From NCBI GenBank assembly GCA_022566435.1, contig JADFIX010000026.1, positions 6,471 to 12,738 of the forward strand: 6,268 nt of DNA. Direction: 5' to 3'. This DNA comes from Planctomycetota bacterium. GTDB taxonomy: Bacteria > Planctomycetota > Phycisphaerae > UBA1845. The translations under genes and the position numbers were made by a program. The notes under the pieces are model-generated. The model saw only the letters and a list, made by a program, of their open reading frames with translations, did not search any database and had not been told where the DNA came from. Positions 4,626-6,268 of the stretch are shown one piece after another. Position 1 is the stretch's first letter, and each line of letters begins with the position of its first letter.

Positions 4626-6268
4626 ATGGATGATGCGACATCCGTCGGGAACCCACCGAAGAAGTTAGGGCTCCCCTCTAAAATTCTTGCCGCCGCTTGT
4701 GCATTAGGCATCGTTGCCTATGCAGGGACAACGATAATCTTCGTGTGCATTCAACCGGAGGTCAACAAGCAATTGCGCGCACGTGATTTAAGAATCGATG
4801 TGGACAATCTTAAGGTGACAGTTACGCAGGAACAATTCAACTTCGCTATCGCACCAAACGTCACGAACGGATCGAAATATGAGCCGAAGAGCGTTTCCGA
4901 ACTCCAACACTTCTTTCGAAACGTAGAGCGTTTCGTGCGCCTAGAATCCAGTTTCCGTGTTCATCGGCTTCGGACAGCACTCGCAACGGGATCATCGAAC
5001 GGATCGGAGATCGCCAAGCGGCTATTGACAAGAGTAGATAACCTAGACGCCGTACCGTGGCATGAAAACTCACATGACGGGCAATCTTCTGGCTTAACAT
5101 GGTTTCTGGAATGTCGGCACTTTTCCATGGAACAGGAACAACCGGCTGGGCTGACGTTTATCGAACCCAATCTATACAATTCATGGGCAACTGTACTGAC
5201 GCCGTTCGGAACAGAATCTGATTCGACTACAAACGCAATGAACGCAGTCGACGCATTGCGCATTTGTTATGGGGCAAAACTGATAACAGATCCTCGTGCA
5301 ACAGGAGAATGGCGCACGTATCTCACCGGCGGGTTTAATGGAAACGATGTCGGTATTCTATTACAGGCATCAGGCACGCTTCTTCTGCACGGCTATGATC
5401 GACTTGCAGAAATAGTCCTTCTTCAGATTGAACCAAAGGTTGCATCCGAGGAACTTTTTCTAATTCGTAAGGCAACTCAATACATTAGGTCCGGATATTG
5501 GAGACACGGAGAATCACTACTACGAACTGCTTTATCCGACGATCCGACCAAGAACGAAGAAGCGCGCATCCAGCTTGCGGTTGTTCTTGTGTATCAAGGC
5601 AAGTTTGCGAAGGCGGTCGAGGCATTTGAGAAACTTGCACCTACGGCTCGGTCGCGCCCTTCCGCGCTGCAGCCATATGTGTACAGCCTTGTGCAATGCA
5701 ATCGAATTGACGATGCTCGCCGAAAGATCAACGATGTTCGTAGACGCTATGATCTCGAGCGCGCTGAGGGCAATCTTCTTGGATGGATTTGCGCAGCCGA
5801 CAGAGCGAAAGCACAAAAATACTACGAAAGCGTACTTCGCCGAGATCCAGATAACATTTTCGCGTGTCTAAGAATGGCGCGTCTCAAGACACAACTCGGC
5901 CACTCCCGACAAGTGCTTGAGCTGCTATACCGCGTGGTACAGTCCGGCACAACTTCGCGAGACATGTTGACAGGATTGCCAAAGATGCTTGAGAAGGTAG
6001 CGTCCGACGTATGGAATGATTGGTACAAGAAGAAATGTAAGACAGAATCGAAGGACACGGTTGAGCTACTTGCTTGTTTTCGTCTGGCAGGACTCGAACA
6101 GTGGACGGACCTCGAATCTCTTGCAAAGAAGGTGTATGAGCGTAAGAGCGTGTATAAAAAGGTCATTTCATGCATAACTCAGGCGTCGAGCCATGAGGTT
6201 GATCATCGCGAGATAGATCATTGCCTCGCTCGTGTCAGTCAGTCCTTCATAGTCTTTGCTGAGACGCC
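4626..6268 (+). CDS. Single-pass membrane protein with TPR-like repeats (C-terminus missing, runs off right edge)
   Basis: I do not recognise this protein as a family. From the ATG at 4626 the frame is open for 547 codons to the window edge, with no stop. Residues 20-42 (KILAAACALGIVAYAGTTII region) form one hydrophobic membrane segment behind a short Lys-containing N-terminus. The positive-inside rule suggests the N-terminus is cytoplasmic and the rest extracytoplasmic, but the segment could also be a signal anchor for another orientation. Residues about 60-235 are a mixed region with no recognised motif. From about 243 to at least 440 the pattern is of tetratricopeptide-like helical pairs, clearest at 314-338 (LAVVLVYQGKFAKAVEAFEKL) and 385-410 (AKAQKYYESVLRRDPDN). 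No nuclease, protease or kinase motif is visible. It lies 49 bp behind the E2 gene in the same direction with its own strong ribosome site, and its third-codon-position GC looks lower than in the CD-NTase gene. It may be an accessory CBASS component, a sensor or scaffold, or an unrelated neighbour. Confidence 0.8.
   Translation, partial: MDDATSVGNPPKKLGLPSKILAAACALGIVAYAGTTIIFVCIQPEVNKQLRARDLRIDVDNLKVTVTQEQFNFAIAPNVTNGSKYEPKSVSELQHFFRNVERFVRLESSFRVHRLRTALATGSSNGSEIAKRLLTRVDNLDAVPWHENSHDGQSSGLTWFLECRHFSMEQEQPAGLTFIEPNLYNSWATVLTPFGTESDSTTNAMNAVDALRICYGAKLITDPRATGEWRTYLTGGFNGNDVGILLQASGTLLLHGYDRLAEIVLLQIEPKVASEELFLIRKATQYIRSGYWRHGESLLRTALSDDPTKNEEARIQLAVVLVYQGKFAKAVEAFEKLAPTARSRPSALQPYVYSLVQCNRIDDARRKINDVRRRYDLERAEGNLLGWICAADRAKAQKYYESVLRRDPDNIFACLRMARLKTQLGHSRQVLELLYRVVQSGTTSRDMLTGLPKMLEKVASDVWNDWYKKKCKTESKDTVELLACFRLAGLEQWTDLESLAKKVYERKSVYKKVISCITQASSHEVDHREIDHCLARVSQSFIVFAET

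Noticed and set aside
1..6268. CRISPR array, tRNA, rRNA, transposase or integrase
   Set aside because: No regularly spaced repeats, tRNA-like cloverleaf sequence or recombinase motifs were seen on either strand by eye.

Overview
This 6.3 kb window is bacterial DNA of moderately high GC (by eye, above 50 % overall, falling in the last quarter). Its core is a compact operon that reads as a CBASS anti-phage system: a patatin-like phospholipase effector (CapV type), a cGAS/DncV-like nucleotidyltransferase (CD-NTase), and a stand-alone ubiquitin-conjugating-like E2. No E1 or JAB deubiquitinase gene is visible, so the layout matches the 'short' type II CBASS (E2 only). I cannot name the organism. 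The gene content (a defence operon next to a sigma-like regulator module) suggests an accessory region of a GC-rich soil or water bacterium, but this is inference.

Layout. Minus strand, 1-1013: a sigma-70-like protein with region 2-like and region 4-like segments, followed through a TAATG stop/start overlap by a charged helical protein of unknown function that runs off the left edge. Then comes a gap of about 530 bp (1014-1545) with no convincing gene. It is rich in dyad symmetry: an 11-bp inverted repeat with a third half-copy (1031-1109), two near-identical 13-bp palindromes exactly 40 bp apart with another palindrome between them (1322-1374), and a 7-bp-stem hairpin (1498-1516). Plus strand, 1546-4576: a possible 61-codon leader ORF, CapV (1728-2708), CD-NTase (2701-3876) and E2 (3869-4576). 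All are joined by 4- or 8-nt overlaps, so translation is probably coupled. After a 49-bp gap holding a small hairpin and a strong Shine-Dalgarno sequence, a fourth plus-strand gene (4626 to the right edge, incomplete, at least 547 codons) encodes a single-pass membrane protein with a long TPR-like helical region.

How the parts probably work together (family knowledge plus inference): on phage infection the CD-NTase makes a cyclic oligonucleotide, CapV binds it and degrades membrane phospholipids, and the E2 acts on the C-terminus of the CD-NTase to control its output. Two points go beyond the standard layout. The E2 carries a C-terminal SEC-C zinc motif (CxCGSG..CH), and an unrecognised membrane-anchored TPR protein sits directly behind it. 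These two are the best candidates for undescribed parts of the system.
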